A stretch of DNA of 64,000 nt, from positions 62,001-126,000 of the forward strand of contig NZ_JYMT01000042.1 in assembly GCF_000938305.1 (NCBI RefSeq), read 5' to 3'. Below are positions 61,830 through 64,000 of this stretch, piece after piece. The position numbers and the translations under genes are program-made. The stretch comes from Bradyrhizobium sp. LTSP885. GTDB lineage: Bacteria; Pseudomonadota; Alphaproteobacteria; Rhizobiales; Xanthobacteraceae. The first letter of the stretch is position 1; each line of letters begins with the position of its first letter. Below the pieces are notes generated by a model. That model was not told where the DNA came from and ran no database searches. It saw only the letters and a list, made by a program, of their open reading frames with translations.

Positions 61830-64000
61830 ATGCGCCTGCTTGTGCGGTTCATGGGATTCTTGTTCGCCGCCGGAACCGTCGTGTTCCTGGTCGGCATCGC
61901 CGCCGTCGCCGGTGCGATCTGGCATTTCTCCAAGGACCTGCCGGACTATTCGCAGCTGCAGGATTATGAGCCGCCGGTGATGACGCGGGTGCATGCCGCT
62001 GACGGCGCGCTGCTCGGCGAATACTCCAAGGAGCGGCGGCTCTATCTGCCGATCCAGGCGGTGCCGAAGCTCGTGATCAACGCGTTCCTCGCCGCCGAAG
62101 ACAAGAACTTCTACGAGCACGGCGGCATCGACTATTCCGGCATGGCACGCGCCGCGATCCTCTATGCACAGAACTACGGCTCCAACCGCCGTCCGCAGGG
62201 GGCCTCGACGATCACCCAGCAGGTTGCGAAGAACTTCCTGTTGACCAACGAAGTCTCGTTCGCGCGCAAGATCAAGGAAGCCTTGCTCGCGATGCGCATC
62301 GAGCGCGCCTATTCCAAGGACCGAATCCTCGAGCTTTATCTGAACGAAATCTATCTCGGGCTCGGCGCCTACGGAATCGCAGCCGCGTCGCTGGTCTACT
62401 TCGACAAGTCGGTCAACGAGCTGACGATCGCGGAGGCGTCCTATCTCGCGTCGCTGCCGAAGGCGCCCGCGGCGCTGCATCCGGTGCGCAACCGCGACCG
62501 CGCGATCGAGCGGCGCAACTATGTGATCGACCGTCTCCTGGAAAACGGCTGGATCAAGCAGGCCGACGCCGACAAGGCACGCAAGGATCCCCTCGTCGTC
62601 ACCAGCCGCAGCAACGGTGCTCACATATTCGCCGGCGAATATTTTGCCGAGGAAGTCCGTCGCGACATCTTCGAACGCTATGGCGAAAAGAAACTCTATG
62701 AGGGCGGCCTGTCGGTCCGCACCACGCTCGATCCGAAAATCCAGGTGATGGCGCGCAAGACCATGGCGGCCGGTCTCGTCAACTATGACGAGGCGCAGGG
62801 CTGGCGCGGCGCGATGCAGAAGCTCGACATTTCCGGTGATTGGGGTGTCAAGCTCGCCGACGTCAAATCGCTCTCCGACGTCGCGCCGTGGCGGTTGGCT
62901 GTTGTGCTTGATACCAGCGACCAGTCGGCCCGGATCGGCTTCCAGCCGGGCCGTGAGCTCGGCGGCGCAGTCAGCAAGGAACGGCAGACCGGCATCATCA
63001 CGATGGATGGTGCGCGTTGGGCGCGGAGCAAGGGCAAGACGCCGACGGCCGTCTCGCAGGTGCTGCAGCCCGGCGACGTCATCTATGCCGATCCGCTGGT
63101 GAACAAGGACGGCAACGCGGTCGAAGGCCAGTATCGCCTGCGGCAACTGCCGGAGATCTCCGGCGCCATGGTTGCGATGGATCCATGGACCGGCCGCGTG
63201 GTTGCGATGGTCGGCGGCTTCTCGTTCGATCAGAGCCAGTTCAACCGGGCGACCCAGGCCTACCGGCAGCCCGGTTCGTCGTTCAAGCCGATCGTGTATT
63301 CCTCGGCGCTGGACAATGGCTACACGCCGTCGAGCATCGTGGTCGACGGGCCGATCGAGATCGACCAGGGGCAGGGGGGCGGCGTCTGGCGTCCGGAAAA
63401 TTTCTCGACCGGTCACTATTACGGCCCGACCACGCTGCGCAACGCGCTGACGCATTCGCTCAACACGGTGACGGTGCGGCTTGCACAGGATGTCGGCATG
63501 CCGCTGATCGGCGAATATGCCAAGCGCTTCGGCGTCTATGACGAACTGCCGAATTTCCTTTCTTATGCGCTCGGCGCCGGCGAAACCACCGTGATGCGAA
63601 TGGTCACGGCCTATTCGATGTTCGCCAATGGCGGCCGCCGCGTGAAGCCGACCTTGATCGACCGCATTCAGGATCGCTACGGCCACACCATCTTCAAGCA
63701 CGATGCCCGCGAATGCCGCGGCTGCGACGCGCCTGGTGGCTGGAAGAACCAGCCTGAGCCGCAATTGATCGACCGCCGCGAACAGGTGCTCGATCCGATG
63801 ACGGCCTATCAGATCACCTCGATGATGGAGGGCGTGGTTCAGCGCGGCACCGCGATGGTCATGCGCGACGTCGGCAAGCCAATCGCCGGCAAGACCGGCA
63901 CCACCAACGACGCCAAGGACCTCTGGTTCGTCGGCTTTTCCCCGGACCTCGTGATCGGTCTCTATCTGGGCTACGACAAGCCGCGCTCCCTCGGCCGGAA
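61830..64000 (+). CDS. mrcA: Penicillin-binding protein 1A (3' end outside window)
   Basis: The frame is open to the last base; 723 residues are visible. A short cytosolic start and one membrane helix (about 8-31) lead into the GT51 glycosyltransferase, with catalytic Glu90 in AAEDKNFYEHGGID and RPQGASTITQQVAKNFLL near 131. The transpeptidase has Ser483 of SSFK (QPGSSFKPIVY), the SLN triad member near 545 and KTGTT at about 688. A PBP1A-type insert domain lies between the two. The enzyme polymerises and cross-links peptidoglycan. It lies 240 bp after amiC; the order rne / amiC-mrcA is conserved in alphaproteobacteria. Confidence 0.95.
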   Translation, partial: MRLLVRFMGFLFAAGTVVFLVGIAAVAGAIWHFSKDLPDYSQLQDYEPPVMTRVHAADGALLGEYSKERRLYLPIQAVPKLVINAFLAAEDKNFYEHGGIDYSGMARAAILYAQNYGSNRRPQGASTITQQVAKNFLLTNEVSFARKIKEALLAMRIERAYSKDRILELYLNEIYLGLGAYGIAAASLVYFDKSVNELTIAEASYLASLPKAPAALHPVRNRDRAIERRNYVIDRLLENGWIKQADADKARKDPLVVTSRSNGAHIFAGEYFAEEVRRDIFERYGEKKLYEGGLSVRTTLDPKIQVMARKTMAAGLVNYDEAQGWRGAMQKLDISGDWGVKLADVKSLSDVAPWRLAVVLDTSDQSARIGFQPGRELGGAVSKERQTGIITMDGARWARSKGKTPTAVSQVLQPGDVIYADPLVNKDGNAVEGQYRLRQLPEISGAMVAMDPWTGRVVAMVGGFSFDQSQFNRATQAYRQPGSSFKPIVYSSALDNGYTPSSIVVDGPIEIDQGQGGGVWRPENFSTGHYYGPTTLRNALTHSLNTVTVRLAQDVGMPLIGEYAKRFGVYDELPNFLSYALGAGETTVMRMVTAYSMFANGGRRVKPTLIDRIQDRYGHTIFKHDARECRGCDAPGGWKNQPEPQLIDRREQVLDPMTAYQITSMMEGVVQRGTAMVMRDVGKPIAGKTGTTNDAKDLWFVGFSPDLVIGLYLGYDKPRSLGR

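Noticed and set aside
60180..63764. 1194-codon open frame on the minus strand opposite amiC and mrcA
   Set aside because: It lies antisense to two well-conserved genes. Its product is Arg/Gly/His-rich without domains, as expected for the shadow of a high-GC gene.

Overview
The window reads as the chromosome of a high-GC alphaproteobacterium of the Bradyrhizobium/Rhodopseudomonas type. The lineage call is inference. It rests on a class II (B12-dependent) ribonucleotide reductase, an NDUFA12-type complex I protein, BA14K, DUF2155 and DUF1236 secreted proteins, the aroQ-accB-accC block, the divergent rne / amiC-mrcA arrangement, a CtrA-type site before the amidase gene, and several families of short palindromic dispersed repeats. 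No tRNA, rRNA, CRISPR array, transposase or prophage gene was seen. Coding density is high and almost all genes look intact; the first and last genes run off the window.

Layout. 1-6.8 kb: a 5'-truncated EamA transporter, an adenylate cyclase with a PaiB-like flavin protein, a PepSY peptide, a ROK protein, a cystathionine gamma-synthase family enzyme and an unknown Ser-rich protein. 6.8-9.0 kb: a repeat-bounded patch of visibly lower GC with a DUF2971 and a DUF4145 protein, the most accessory-looking part. 9.1-14.6 kb: nrdJ with a long leader and a NrdR-like box, divergent from a second EamA transporter that has a possible structured leader. 14.6-19.6 kb: two inverted copies of a 124-bp repeat bracket a CHASE3 hybrid kinase with its response regulator, a BA14K protein, NDUFA12 and an unassigned structured region ending in a terminator. 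19.6-25.1 kb: a divergent DJ-1/PfpI and GlxA-type pair, then a possible operon of hydrolase, antiporter and DUF1185 protein, and an SDR. 25.3-28.7 kb: DUF2155, aat and a DASS transporter.

28.9-38.7 kb is one long efflux operon: adaptor, two RND pumps, outer-membrane channel and two small exported proteins, nearly all with 4-bp stop/start overlaps. 38.7-41.8 kb is a tightly overlapped three-gene signalling operon (CHASE3 kinase, single-domain receiver, receiver-HWE-type kinase). 41.9-47.8 kb holds accC, accB, aroQ, a DUF1236 protein, a DsbA-like oxidoreductase and an M48-TPR protease. 48.0-51.3 kb holds an aminotransferase, bioY and dctA. 51.3-56.2 kb is an amidase-MFS-FAD oxidase operon divergent from an XRE-cupin regulator, which suggests uptake and breakdown of an amide or D-amino-acid compound. 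56.4-64 kb holds rne, then amiC and mrcA for septal and wall remodelling.

The items most worth a second look are a roughly 250-residue insertion with a His/Asp-rich tract inside the RNase E S1 domain, two unassigned intergenic regions with nested stems, the low-GC DUF2971/DUF4145 pair, the CtrA-type site before amiC, and a dispersed repeat that supplies the rne stop codon. None amounts to a demonstrated new system.
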